A stretch of DNA of 62,575 bases from contig JAQGOF010000230.1 in assembly GCA_028293745.1 (NCBI GenBank), forward strand, positions 1 to 62,575, read 5' to 3'. The translations under genes were made by a program, and so were the position numbers. The notes below the pieces were generated by a model. That model worked only from the letters and a program-made list of their open reading frames with translations, was not told the DNA's origin and ran no database searches. Below are positions 41,644 through 50,082 of the stretch, in pieces. Source of the stretch: Gammaproteobacteria bacterium. Lineage in GTDB: Bacteria; Pseudomonadota; Gammaproteobacteria; Steroidobacterales; Steroidobacteraceae. Within the stretch, counting starts at the first letter, position 1. Each line of letters opens with the position of its first letter.

Positions 41644-42978
41644 ATGGGTAATGCTCACGAGATCCCGGACCCCGTCAGGGGCATCGGCTCGCTCACTTAT
41701 CAAAACGGATTTGGGAATCAATTTGGGACACAGGTCCTGGAAGGAGCGCTCCCCGAGGGCCGCAACTCACCGCAAAGGTGTGGCTATGGCCTGTATGCGG
41801 AACAGTTCTCAGGGACCGCTTTCACCGCGCCCCGTCACGCGAGCCGACGTAGCTGGCTCTACCGGATTCGTCCTGCGGCGGTACACGGCGAGTTCCGGCG
41901 TATCGACGATGGTGCGCTGACTAGTCGATTCGACGCGGACCCTTCTCCCAATCAGTTGCGCTGGAGCCCGCTCCCCATTCCCTCTGCGCCTACCGACTTC
42001 GTGTCGGGTCTTCGGACGGCTGGCGGGAACGGATCGCCCGATCAGCAGACGGGCTGTGGAATCCACTGGTACGTCGCGAACCGCTCGATGGTGGATCGAT
42101 ATTTCTATGACGCGGACGGCGAGCTATTGATCGTTCCGCAGTTGGGACGGCTGCGCCTCGCGACCGAGCTCGGCCTCATCGATATCGAGCCGCAGCAGAT
42201 CGCCATCATTCCGCGCGGATTGCGGTTTCGTGTCGAGCTTCACGATGCGGAGGCTCGCGGTTACGTGTGCGAGAACTTCGGCGCGCCGTTCCGGTTGCCG
42301 GACCTCGGGCCAATCGGCTCGAACGGCCTCGCGAACCCGCGTGACTTCCAGACACCCGTGGCGTGGTACGAGGAGCGGACGGGCGACTTCGAGCTGGTGG
42401 CCAAGTTCATGGGCCACTGCTGGTCGGCGCGGACCGATCACTCGCCGCTCGACGTCGTGGCCTGGCATGGGAACCACGCGCCGTACCGCTACGACCTGCG
42501 GCGTTTCAACGCCCTCGGCTCGATCAGTTACGATCATCCGGATCCGTCGATCTTCCTGGTCCTGCAGTCGATCAGCGATACACCGGGTGTGGATAATGTC
42601 GACTTCGTCATTTTTCCACCGCGCTGGCTGGTTGCGCAGGACACCTTCAGGCCGCCCTGGTTTCACCGTAATGTCGCAAGCGAGTTCATGGGACTGATTG
42701 CGGGCAGCTACGATGCCAAGGCCGAGGGTTTCATCCCGGGCGGCGCATCGCTCCACAACTGCATGAGTGGGCACGGACCGGATGCCGCGACGTTCGAAAA
42801 GGCCAGCCGCGCCGACACGTCACGGCCACAGCATGTTACGGATACCATGGCGTTCATGTTCGAAACCCGCACTGTGATACGGCCGACGCGCTTCGCGCTC
42901 GAGTTGCCACAGTTGCAGCAGAACTACGCGCAGTGTTGGCAAGGCCTGAGTAGCCACTTCACGCCGGGCACAAGATGA
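41644..42978 (+). CDS. hmgA: Homogentisate 1,2-dioxygenase
   Basis: This 444-residue non-heme iron enzyme opens the ring of homogentisate to maleylacetoacetate in tyrosine/phenylalanine breakdown. It begins GSLTYQNGFGNQF near the N-terminus. The iron ligands match the family: His and Glu in FRPPWFHRNVASEFMGLI, and His in ASLHNCMSGHGPD. ATG 41644 gives MGNAHEIPDP. Another ATG three codons upstream (41635) is possible, and neither has a strong Shine-Dalgarno. The frame further upstream overlaps the MarR gene and is not real. It overlaps fahA (ATGA). Confidence 0.96.
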   Translation: MGNAHEIPDPVRGIGSLTYQNGFGNQFGTQVLEGALPEGRNSPQRCGYGLYAEQFSGTAFTAPRHASRRSWLYRIRPAAVHGEFRRIDDGALTSRFDADPSPNQLRWSPLPIPSAPTDFVSGLRTAGGNGSPDQQTGCGIHWYVANRSMVDRYFYDADGELLIVPQLGRLRLATELGLIDIEPQQIAIIPRGLRFRVELHDAEARGYVCENFGAPFRLPDLGPIGSNGLANPRDFQTPVAWYEERTGDFELVAKFMGHCWSARTDHSPLDVVAWHGNHAPYRYDLRRFNALGSISYDHPDPSIFLVLQSISDTPGVDNVDFVIFPPRWLVAQDTFRPPWFHRNVASEFMGLIAGSYDAKAEGFIPGGASLHNCMSGHGPDAATFEKASRADTSRPQHVTDTMAFMFETRTVIRPTRFALELPQLQQNYAQCWQGLSSHFTPGTR

Positions 42979-44351
42979 GTGCCGCACAATCTCCCGGGGA
43001 TGCGGGCGCGCAGCGGCTCAACGCCACCCATGATCCGGCCTTGAAGAGTTGGATTGCCGCAGCGAACCGGCCCCGTGGTGATTTCCCGATCCAGAATCTG
43101 CCTTTCGGCATCTTCAGGCGCGCGGGTACACCTGAACCTTTCCGCGGTGGAGTGGCGATCGGCGATCAGGTCCTGGATCTGGGCGCGTTGCACGAGCTTC
43201 GCCAGGTGTCTGGATCCGCGGCCGATGCACTGAGAGCCTGCACGGAGCCTACCCTCAACGCCTTCATGGCGCTGGGTACAGATGCATGGTCGGTACTCCG
43301 AGCCGAATTGTCGCGCTTACTCAGGGAGGACGCGAAAGACGCGTCCCCGCTACGCAGCACACTCGTGCCTCAGGCAGATGCAGAGTTCGCCGTCCCGGCG
43401 AGGATCGGTGACTACACCGATTTCTATTCGTCCATCTATCATGCAACAGCCGTCGGCGCGTTGTTCCGCCCCGACAATCCGCTCCTGCCAAATTACAAGT
43501 GGGTCCCCATTGCCTATCACGGGAGGGCCAGCTCGATCCGCGTATCCGGACAGGAGTTCCGCCGTCCCCGCGGCCAGGTGAAACCAGCGGGCGCCGAGTT
43601 CCCGCAATTGGTACCGACCCAGCGGCTCGACTACGAGTTGGAAGTTGGCGTGTTCATCGGGACGGGCAACGCGCTGGGCCATCCTGTCAGCATCGATCGG
43701 GCCGAGCAGCACGTGTTTGGGCTCTGCCTGCTGAACGACTGGTCGGCGCGCGACGTGCAGGCGTGGGAATATCAGCCACTCGGGCCATTTCTGGCGAAGA
43801 ATTTCGCCACAACCCTCTCACCCTGGATAGTCACGCTCGAGGCGTTGGCACCGTACCGGACCTCGTGGAGCCGTCCGGCAGGCGATCCGCAGCCGCTTGA
43901 CTATCTCGACTCACCGCAAGTGCGGCAATCCGGCGCCGTTGACGTGCAACTGGAGGTCTACATCGACACTGCGCGGATGCGTGCTGAGGGTACGCCGTCT
44001 CACCGCTTGGCGCGTTCCAACTTCAGGCATTCGTATTGGACTGTTGCGCAGATGGTTGCGCATCACACTGTCAACGGGTGCAACCTGGAGGCAGGTGACC
44101 TGCTGGGCAGCGGCACGCAATCGGGTCCCGCAGCGGATGAGGCCGGATCGCTGCTCGAGCTGACTGTTGGCGGCAAGCAGCTGTTGACATTAGCCTCTGG
44201 CGAAACGCGGACGTTTCTCGCCGACGGCGATCGCGTCACCTTGCGAGGCTGGTGTGAAAAGCCGGGGTATGCCCAGGTCGGCTTCGGAGAAGCCGCCGGT
44301 ACCGTGCTGCCCGCCACTCAGGATCCGAAGGAAAATCAGAACGCGAAGTAG
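42975..44351 (+). CDS. fahA: Fumarylacetoacetase
   Basis: This 458-residue enzyme performs the final step of homogentisate breakdown, giving fumarate and acetoacetate. The N-terminal domain has NLPFGIFRR. The catalytic part has DYTDFYSSIYHATAVG, WVPIAYHGRASSIRVSG, LDYELEVGVFIG and LLNDWSARDVQAWEYQPLGPFLAKNFATT (in parts). Then come GDLLGSGTQSGP and RVTLRGWC. The ATG overlaps the hmgA stop. Maleylacetoacetate isomerase (maiA) is not next to it and is absent from the window. Its last 16 bases overlap the convergent DUF3443 gene. Confidence 0.96.
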   Translation: MSAAQSPGDAGAQRLNATHDPALKSWIAAANRPRGDFPIQNLPFGIFRRAGTPEPFRGGVAIGDQVLDLGALHELRQVSGSAADALRACTEPTLNAFMALGTDAWSVLRAELSRLLREDAKDASPLRSTLVPQADAEFAVPARIGDYTDFYSSIYHATAVGALFRPDNPLLPNYKWVPIAYHGRASSIRVSGQEFRRPRGQVKPAGAEFPQLVPTQRLDYELEVGVFIGTGNALGHPVSIDRAEQHVFGLCLLNDWSARDVQAWEYQPLGPFLAKNFATTLSPWIVTLEALAPYRTSWSRPAGDPQPLDYLDSPQVRQSGAVDVQLEVYIDTARMRAEGTPSHRLARSNFRHSYWTVAQMVAHHTVNGCNLEAGDLLGSGTQSGPAADEAGSLLELTVGGKQLLTLASGETRTFLADGDRVTLRGWCEKPGYAQVGFGEAAGTVLPATQDPKENQNAK

Positions 44352-45580
44352 GGCCCCAAACCCGCGCTGGTGTTTTGATTCTCGATGGCGGTGTACACAC
44401 TCCGCCCGAAATAGAACGGCAGTCCCCAGTCGAATGCCCCGTTGAGACTCGCCGTGGTGATACTTGCGCTCGATCCCGCGAGATCGCTGGCTGCTGCGAT
44501 TACGCTGCCGGTGCCGAACAAGCTGTCGGCATTCGTCACATTGAAGTTGATCGCGGAGCTCGTGCCGTTGCCGCCCATAATGGTCGCGCTCAGATTGAGT
44601 GTCCCGCTGGGGCAGAAGAATCCTGGCGCCTTCGTCGTCTCACCGCTGATTCCGCACACGTGGATGGTGGGGTCGGTGAAGTAATAGGCATTGGATCCGC
44701 TATCGATGAAACCGCGGCTCAGCGATGTGTTCTTGTACGTCGTTGACAGGTTTCCGCTCTGGTTGAAGGTGAACACTTTCGCGTTGCCGAGGCCGTTGTT
44801 GCCTTGAGTGCCTATGCCGAAAATGAGCGATCCGCTCACAGAGCTGGCTGTGCCGCCCACGGCACCCAACTGAATGAGGACCCCGTTGTTGTCGGTGGCA
44901 AAGGCAGCTACGGGGTTGGTGATCTGCAGGGCCAAGGGCATTCCGCCGGTTGTGCAAGCGGTGCCACTCGTGCAGGTGTAGTAGACACCGCCGCCCCCCT
45001 GCACGCATGAGGAGCCGCAGTCCTGCAGGAAGGGCCCGACGCCCAGGATGCCGTTGGCGCCGAACGCTTGGACGGGGTTCGCGGGGGTGGTGCCCGTGCC
45101 GCACGCGTAGGCCGTCTGAATGGGATAAGCCGGATCGTAGATGATCTGTACTGCCTGGTTGCTGGCTATCTCACCTGAAATTTTGATGTCGGCCAGTCGG
45201 AAGGGTCCCCAGCTCGACCCGTCCACGAACTGTGTGCACTCCGCGACCACGTTCCCGTTGGAATCCTTCTGCAGGGGCAGGCTCAGGGTGAGCGCCGTAG
45301 TGATGATCCGCAGTCCGGACGATCCCGTATCAACCTGTATGTGGTCGATATCCTGGCAAGTGCTGGTGCCGGGTACGCAGACCCTCACCGTGGTATAGAG
45401 CGTGTTGACGGCCGGGCTGTTCGAGGTGGCGACCGGAGACGGTCCTGAGTCAACCGTGACGGGCTGGACATTCGCTCCACTGGGAGTGCCGCCCCCGCCG
45501 CCACCGACCGACGACCCGCCCCCACCGCATCCAACTACGCAAAGCATGCCGATCAAGGCAGCAATCAGATTTGCTCGCAC
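44336..45580 (-). CDS. DUF3443 family lipoprotein, aspartic-protease-like
   Basis: This protein has 414 residues from a GTG with AAGGGGG upstream. A lipoprotein signal ends at the lipobox VVGC, followed by a Gly/Ser-rich linker. The core has IDHIQVDTGSSGLRI, much like the catalytic DTGS of aspartic proteases, and a second candidate site in GFIDSGSNAYYF. It is rich in Ser, Thr, Gly and Cys. DUF3443 function is not known to me. It follows the DUF2844 gene after 14 bases, a pairing seen in other proteobacteria. Confidence 0.82.
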   Translation of the reverse strand: MRANLIAALIGMLCVVGCGGGGSSVGGGGGGTPSGANVQPVTVDSGPSPVATSNSPAVNTLYTTVRVCVPGTSTCQDIDHIQVDTGSSGLRIITTALTLSLPLQKDSNGNVVAECTQFVDGSSWGPFRLADIKISGEIASNQAVQIIYDPAYPIQTAYACGTGTTPANPVQAFGANGILGVGPFLQDCGSSCVQGGGGVYYTCTSGTACTTGGMPLALQITNPVAAFATDNNGVLIQLGAVGGTASSVSGSLIFGIGTQGNNGLGNAKVFTFNQSGNLSTTYKNTSLSRGFIDSGSNAYYFTDPTIHVCGISGETTKAPGFFCPSGTLNLSATIMGGNGTSSAINFNVTNADSLFGTGSVIAAASDLAGSSASITTASLNGAFDWGLPFYFGRSVYTAIENQNTSAGLGPYFAF

Positions 45581-45594
45581 GCGCTACGTCCCCC

Positions 45595-46071
45595 TTACTG
45601 GATGTCGGCAACGGAAAAATTGGGCGGCAGCAGTGACGGCACGTAGGCGTTCCCATAGAACGCGCGCATGTGTCCATGCGAATTGACGACGAGGTCCGTC
45701 CCCTCGACGCTCAAATGGCGGCGGCCCGCGCGGGGAGAGCTTGCGGCGTTATTGTATTCGTCGAAATACCGTCCGAGTGTCTGACGGAAATCAGGTAGTA
45801 GCGGTCCACTCCAGCTGACTGCAAACACCTTTCCGGATGCCGATACGTATTCACGAACGATAGTGTTCGCCGGGGTCTCGATCTCGTGCACGGTGTAGCC
45901 AGCAACGGATGTGGTCCGTAGCTGTGCCTTCATTTGCACACGGTCGTTTTCGACCGTCGCGACGTCCTCGCCCAGAGTGGCAAGTGCCGGGAGGCAGATG
46001 ACCTGACTCGCCAACACACCGGCCGTGAGCCAGCCCAACACACGTATGGCCTTGGCACTCGCGGGGTTCAC
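45595..46071 (-). CDS. DUF2844 family secreted protein
   Basis: This 158-residue protein has an N-terminal signal peptide (VLGWLTAGVLASQVICLPALA). The family signature YTVHEIETPANTIVREYVSASGKVFAVSWSGPLLPDFRQTLGRYF (in parts) is clear, with HLSVEGTDLVVNSHGHMRAF near the end. Its role is unknown. It is upstream of, and probably cotranscribed with, the DUF3443 lipoprotein. The two may form a secreted pair. Confidence 0.82.
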   Translation of the reverse strand: MNPASAKAIRVLGWLTAGVLASQVICLPALATLGEDVATVENDRVQMKAQLRTTSVAGYTVHEIETPANTIVREYVSASGKVFAVSWSGPLLPDFRQTLGRYFDEYNNAASSPRAGRRHLSVEGTDLVVNSHGHMRAFYGNAYVPSLLPPNFSVADIQ

Positions 46072-46243
46072 TCTGGTTGGGTCCTTATATAGGTATTGCG
46101 GAAGCGCCCACCGCTTCGGCCTGGATCGGATGGTAGCTGCTTGTGCCTTGCGGTCAACTGCCGTCTGCCATCGGCGTCACTCATAGGCTCACGAAGTTGC
46201 CGGCGACGCAGTGGTCGCCGGCTTGACCCCGAAATCGCCAGCA

Positions 46244-46783
46244 TCAATTGCTGCCCGCGGCCCCCGCCTCCGTGCCGCGCTGCTGCGAGCGGGCGGCGCG
46301 GCGCTGCTCGGCCTTGCTCTTCATGTCCGCAAGGACCTGCGGAAGTTTAGCCTTCTGATCGGCCGTCAGAACGTTATAGATCTGACCCTGCAGATCCACC
46401 TCGCTCTGGAAGCGGCTGGCTGCGGCAGTCTTGGCGTTCTGCAACGCAGCGGCGTAATTGGGATCACCCGGGTTGGCGAGCGTAATCAGATCAACGCCTG
46501 CAGTGCCCGCGGCCGCCTGATGTTGGGCGCGTGCATTGCCCACGATGCTCTTGATGTTCGCTTGCTGTTCGGTAGTCAGGTTGAGTTGGCGAGTTGCGTG
46601 CAACATCACCCCAACCAACATCCCGCCGTGACGATGATGCCAGTGTCTGCCGCCCGGAGCGGGCGCCGTGGCTGCGGTGGTTGCCGGCGCCGTGGCCGTC
46701 GCAGCGGCGGCAGCCACCGCAGCGCCAGCGCCGACAGTCGCGGTTGCGACGAGCAGCAAACCCAATGTCCTATTGAACTTCAT
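46244..46783 (-). CDS. Spy/CpxP-like periplasmic protein
   Basis: This protein has 179 residues from ATG 46783 (MKFNRTLGLL). A signal peptide and an Ala/Thr-rich stretch lead to a His-rich patch (HWHHRHGG). Helices follow with two LTxxQ-type motifs, LNLTTEQQANIKSI and NVLTADQKAKL. Spy-like proteins are small periplasmic chaperones or metal-stress sensors, and the His-rich patch might bind metal (inference). The 172-base gap to DUF2844 (46072-46243) shows no further gene. Confidence 0.78.
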   Translation of the reverse strand: MKFNRTLGLLLVATATVGAGAAVAAAAATATAPATTAATAPAPGGRHWHHRHGGMLVGVMLHATRQLNLTTEQQANIKSIVGNARAQHQAAAGTAGVDLITLANPGDPNYAAALQNAKTAAASRFQSEVDLQGQIYNVLTADQKAKLPQVLADMKSKAEQRRAARSQQRGTEAGAAGSN

Positions 46784-46900
46784 GGCTGCATTCCTCAACT
46801 GTTGTAGAGCAATTGTTACCCATCGTTAAAGCGACAGGTGGCTATGACGCTATACAAAGCGTTCCGGCGCTACAAAGGTTGACGGAAAGCAGCGGCGGTC

Positions 46901-47569
46901 TCATTCGTAGGGAGTCACGATTCTCCAGGCCTGCGAGGGATGGTTCAGCGCCCACCAGATTGCGCCGAATCCGACGGGCACGTCGGTGGGTATGCCCTCG
47001 CCCTTCACCGACACAGTGTCGGCTTCCTGTACCTCCGTAACCTGCTCGTTCGACGGCAGCGGCTCTTTCAACTCATCCGCGGATACCACCGTTCGCACAT
47101 CAGGAGCCGTGAGGTTCAGCGTGGGTGGACGCGCCTGGGCGGATGAGCCGTCTTTAGATGCGCTCGCCGTGCCACTTTTGGCTGCAGGAGGTTTTGAGCC
47201 CTCTACGCAGCGCCCGGTCAATTGGAAGCACACGGCGGGTGGTTTGCCGGACTTGCCGGAGCCACTCGGTTGACGGGTGCCCGATGCCGCACCGCCGGTG
47301 GCCTGCGGCGCGCCATCAGCCTGACTGGGGCCGTCGGCGGCCTGGGTAGCGCCCGCGGCCGGGGTACCTCCTGCGACCTGGGTATCCGCCGCCCCGGCCT
47401 GCGCCCCCTTGTTCGCGTCACCGGAACTCGGGGCTCGTGAGGACGGATTCGCAGACTGCCCCGCGGCCGGGGTGGCATTCTGGCCATGAGCCGCTGGTAC
47501 CGCTGCTAGCAGGAGGGCGGCGAGCAGGGAGGCAGATGGACTGCCGGCGGGTCTTTTTGTGCGGCTCAC
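46901..47569 (-). CDS. Hypothetical secreted protein with low-complexity core
   Basis: I do not recognise this protein. From GTG 47569 it has 222 residues: a signal peptide (SASLLAALLLAAVPAAHGQ), about 90 residues rich in Ala, Gly, Ser, Thr and Pro, and a short Cys-containing block (VCFQLTGRCVEGS). An acidic region with EVQEADTVSVKGEGIP comes next, and the protein ends in an aromatic tail (FGAIWWALNHPSQAWRIV). A TTG at 47602 could add 11 residues before the signal. The two cysteines could form a disulfide. It is monocistronic, between the Spy-like and Mpo1-like genes. Confidence 0.6.
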   Translation of the reverse strand: MSRTKRPAGSPSASLLAALLLAAVPAAHGQNATPAAGQSANPSSRAPSSGDANKGAQAGAADTQVAGGTPAAGATQAADGPSQADGAPQATGGAASGTRQPSGSGKSGKPPAVCFQLTGRCVEGSKPPAAKSGTASASKDGSSAQARPPTLNLTAPDVRTVVSADELKEPLPSNEQVTEVQEADTVSVKGEGIPTDVPVGFGAIWWALNHPSQAWRIVTPYE

Positions 47570-47782
47570 TTTCGTCTGCCGTGACGCGTCTGGGGGACGC
47601 AATTTGAGGCTACTACGCCCTGGAGCACTTGCACAGCAATCGTCATACCCATGCCGACCCCCCTATTTGGCGATGTTCGTCGCATCTCATAAGAAGTAGG
47701 GCCGCTTTGTAACGTCCTTGCAACAGCCTTGCGATATTTCATTAACAGCGCGAAATGCTGTTGCCACAGTTCGGGAACCATC

Positions 47783-48430
47783 ATGCAAAGTTTTTGGCAG
47801 GCTCTGAAGACACAACGTTGGGACGATCACCGTTATTACCACCACAGCCGCATCAACCAGTCGCTGCACCTGCTCAGTGCGACCAGTTTCGTCTGCGCTT
47901 ATGGTCTGATGTTTACGAATCCGGCCGCTGCAGCGCTGCTCGCGTGGCTGGTCTCGATGACGAGCCGTCAGGCAGGGCATTTCTTCTTCGAGCCGAAGGG
48001 CTACGACGTCATCAACCAGGCGACTCACGAGCACAAGGAAGAGATCAAGGTCGGCTACAACCTGCGGCGCAAGGTCGTGCTGATGGCCATCTGGGCTGTG
48101 TCTCCGGCCATCCTCTGGCTGGATCCCACCCTGTTCGGCCTCTATTCGTGCGACACATGTGTCGCACCCTCGGGCGCTGAGTTCGTGCAGCACGTCGGCC
48201 AGGTCTGGCTCGCCGTGGGCCTGGGCGGTCTGCTGTTCCGCACCGTGCACCTGTTCTTCATCAAGGACGTGCAGACGGGGCTGGTGTGGATGACGAAGAT
48301 CGTGACCGACCCGTTCCACGACATCAAGCTTTATTATAAAGCGCCGCTGTACCTGCTTCGCGGGGAGTTGATTGCGCCGCTGCACGGCGCCGGCGAGCTC
48401 GAAGCATCTCTTTCAACACACGACGCCTGA
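47783..48430 (+). CDS. Mpo1/DUF962-like multi-pass membrane protein
   Basis: This protein has 215 residues from ATG 47783 (MQSFWQALKT). About four hydrophobic segments are visible. The His/Asn pattern YYHHSRINQSLH, followed by TSRQAGHFFFEPKGYD, resembles the His-x-Asn-x-His ... GH-x3-E layout of DUF962 proteins such as yeast Mpo1, an iron-dependent dioxygenase of 2-hydroxy fatty acids. KEEIKVGYNLRRKVVL and LYYKAPLYLLRGEL follow. The family call is from memory and moderate. Its last 107 bases overlap the convergent aminotransferase gene. Confidence 0.55.
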   Translation: MQSFWQALKTQRWDDHRYYHHSRINQSLHLLSATSFVCAYGLMFTNPAAAALLAWLVSMTSRQAGHFFFEPKGYDVINQATHEHKEEIKVGYNLRRKVVLMAIWAVSPAILWLDPTLFGLYSCDTCVAPSGAEFVQHVGQVWLAVGLGGLLFRTVHLFFIKDVQTGLVWMTKIVTDPFHDIKLYYKAPLYLLRGELIAPLHGAGELEASLSTHDA

Positions 48431-50036
48431 TGGCCTTGTTGGTGAGCGCCGCATCGCTCCACCACCAGCCCTCGGAATGCATCGTCACAGCCGCCGCCAG
48501 GATCCTGGCGGCGACTTCTTCGAAGTCCGCATCCGGGTAGTCGATCGTAAAGATGAACCGGCCCGTGCCCACCCAGCTCAGCGCCAATCCCGCGGCGCGC
48601 AGATAGTATTGAAACATCCAGTTGTATCGCGACGGCTGCAGGTAGCTGACAGTCCAGATGGAGGACAGGTTGGTGACCTGCACCGGCAGGCCGGCGGCCT
48701 GCAGGCGCTCGTTGAGGAGCCGCGCGCGGGCGTTCCAGCGCTCGTCGAGTCCGACGTACTTTGCCTGCATTTCCGGGGTCTGCAGCCGCTGCAGGAATTC
48801 GTTCATCGCCGCCATGACATACGGGTGCGAATTGAACGTGCCCCGGGCAAAGCAGATGTCTGCCGGCCGGTCTTCACGGTAGCGCTTCATCAGCTCGCGC
48901 CGCCCGCAAACCACGCCAACCGGAAGCCCGCCGCCGAGCGTCTTGCCGTAGGTCACCATGTCCGCGCGCACGCCGAAGTATTCCTGCGCTCCACCCGCAG
49001 CGAGGCGGAAGCCGACGAACACTTCGTCGAATATCAACACGATGTTTCGTTCGGTGCACACGGCGCGCAGCTTGCGCAGCCATTCCGTGTATGCCGCGCG
49101 GTTGTACTCGGCCCGCCGGCCGCTGTCGATCAACGCAGAATCGCCGGGCGCACCCGAGTTGGGATGCATCGCCTGCAGCGGATTGACCAGTACGCACGCG
49201 ATATCACGGCGGCTGCGCAGCACGCGCAGCGCCGCATCGCTCATGTCTTTCAATGTGTAGGTTTCATGAGCCGTCATGGGATTGCCCACTCCCGGCTGCA
49301 CGTCACCCCACCAGCCGTGGTAGGCGCCACAGAAGCGCACGAGATACTTGCGCCGCGAGTGATATCGAGCAAGCCGCACGGCCTGCATCACAGCTTCCGT
49401 ACCCGACATGTGAAACGAGACCTCGTCGAGTCCGGAGATCTCCTTCAGGCGCTCGACGTTGTAGGCCACGACAGGATGGAAGGCGCCAAGGACCGGGCCA
49501 AGGTCGCGCACACGCGCCGTGCCGCGGTCAATGCAGTCCTTGTAGAAGTCGTAGCCGAAGACGTTCACTCCATACGAGCCTGTCAGATCGTACAGTTGAT
49601 TCCCGTCGGCATCGGTGACGGTGGATCCGGAGGAAGATTCCAGGACCGAGCCCAGTTTGAAGTGCTGGCGCACGAAGGAGCTGAACTGGAAGGGGACCCG
49701 GTAGCGCGAAGTGAACTGCAAGTCCGACACGCCGCTCTGGATGTGGGCTGTGAGGCTGGCGGTCTTCTCGTGGCGCTGCGCGAAGAGCGCGGCCAGGCGC
49801 ATGAACCCCGCGCGCCGCTTCGTAGCGACTTCCGCAGGTGCTCCGTCCGCAGCGAAGAACTCGCTCTCTGCGTACTCGTAGAACGGTACCAAAGCTGCGA
49901 ATCTGCGCGACCAGCGCGAGTGTCCCGCAAGCGAACGATGCTTGGCACGCGAGAGCTGAAGCCGCAGCTGCGCTTTGCGCAGCAGTGCGAGCAACAATAT
50001 CGCCGCCAGTACGTAAAGAATGAATGTTGGGTTCAC
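48324..50036 (-). CDS. Membrane-anchored class III PLP aminotransferase (glutamate-1-semialdehyde aminomutase-like)
   Basis: At 570 residues it is about 130 longer than typical family members. The N-terminus is a membrane anchor (FILYVLAAILLLALL), followed by a basic, helical extension of about 110 residues. The catalytic domain has GNQLYDLTGSYGVNVFG, VSFHMSGTEAVMQAVRLAR, FCGAYHGWWGD, LIFDEVFVGFR (PLP-binding Asp) and DMVTYGKTLGGG (PLP Lys around 365). It resembles HemL-type aminotransferases, but the anchor and a divergent psd homologue 46 bases away argue against tetrapyrrole synthesis. The substrate is unknown; a lipid or lipid headgroup is a guess. Confidence 0.8.
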   Translation of the reverse strand: MNPTFILYVLAAILLLALLRKAQLRLQLSRAKHRSLAGHSRWSRRFAALVPFYEYAESEFFAADGAPAEVATKRRAGFMRLAALFAQRHEKTASLTAHIQSGVSDLQFTSRYRVPFQFSSFVRQHFKLGSVLESSSGSTVTDADGNQLYDLTGSYGVNVFGYDFYKDCIDRGTARVRDLGPVLGAFHPVVAYNVERLKEISGLDEVSFHMSGTEAVMQAVRLARYHSRRKYLVRFCGAYHGWWGDVQPGVGNPMTAHETYTLKDMSDAALRVLRSRRDIACVLVNPLQAMHPNSGAPGDSALIDSGRRAEYNRAAYTEWLRKLRAVCTERNIVLIFDEVFVGFRLAAGGAQEYFGVRADMVTYGKTLGGGLPVGVVCGRRELMKRYREDRPADICFARGTFNSHPYVMAAMNEFLQRLQTPEMQAKYVGLDERWNARARLLNERLQAAGLPVQVTNLSSIWTVSYLQPSRYNWMFQYYLRAAGLALSWVGTGRFIFTIDYPDADFEEVAARILAAAVTMHSEGWWWSDAALTNKAIRRRVLKEMLRARRRRAAAQSTPREAGTAALYNKA

Positions 50037-50082
50037 AGTGCTCCTCCGGCGCGCAACGTTATTGCAGTTGAGTGACGTTTAC

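Noticed and set aside
48324..50036. Calling the class III aminotransferase hemL
   Set aside because: The membrane anchor, long N-terminal extension and psd-type neighbour argue for another substrate, and no haem gene is nearby.
48372..50075. 567-codon plus-strand frame opposite the class III aminotransferase
   Set aside because: The minus-strand frame has clear PLP-enzyme motifs; the plus-strand one shows none and spans into the divergent promoter gap.
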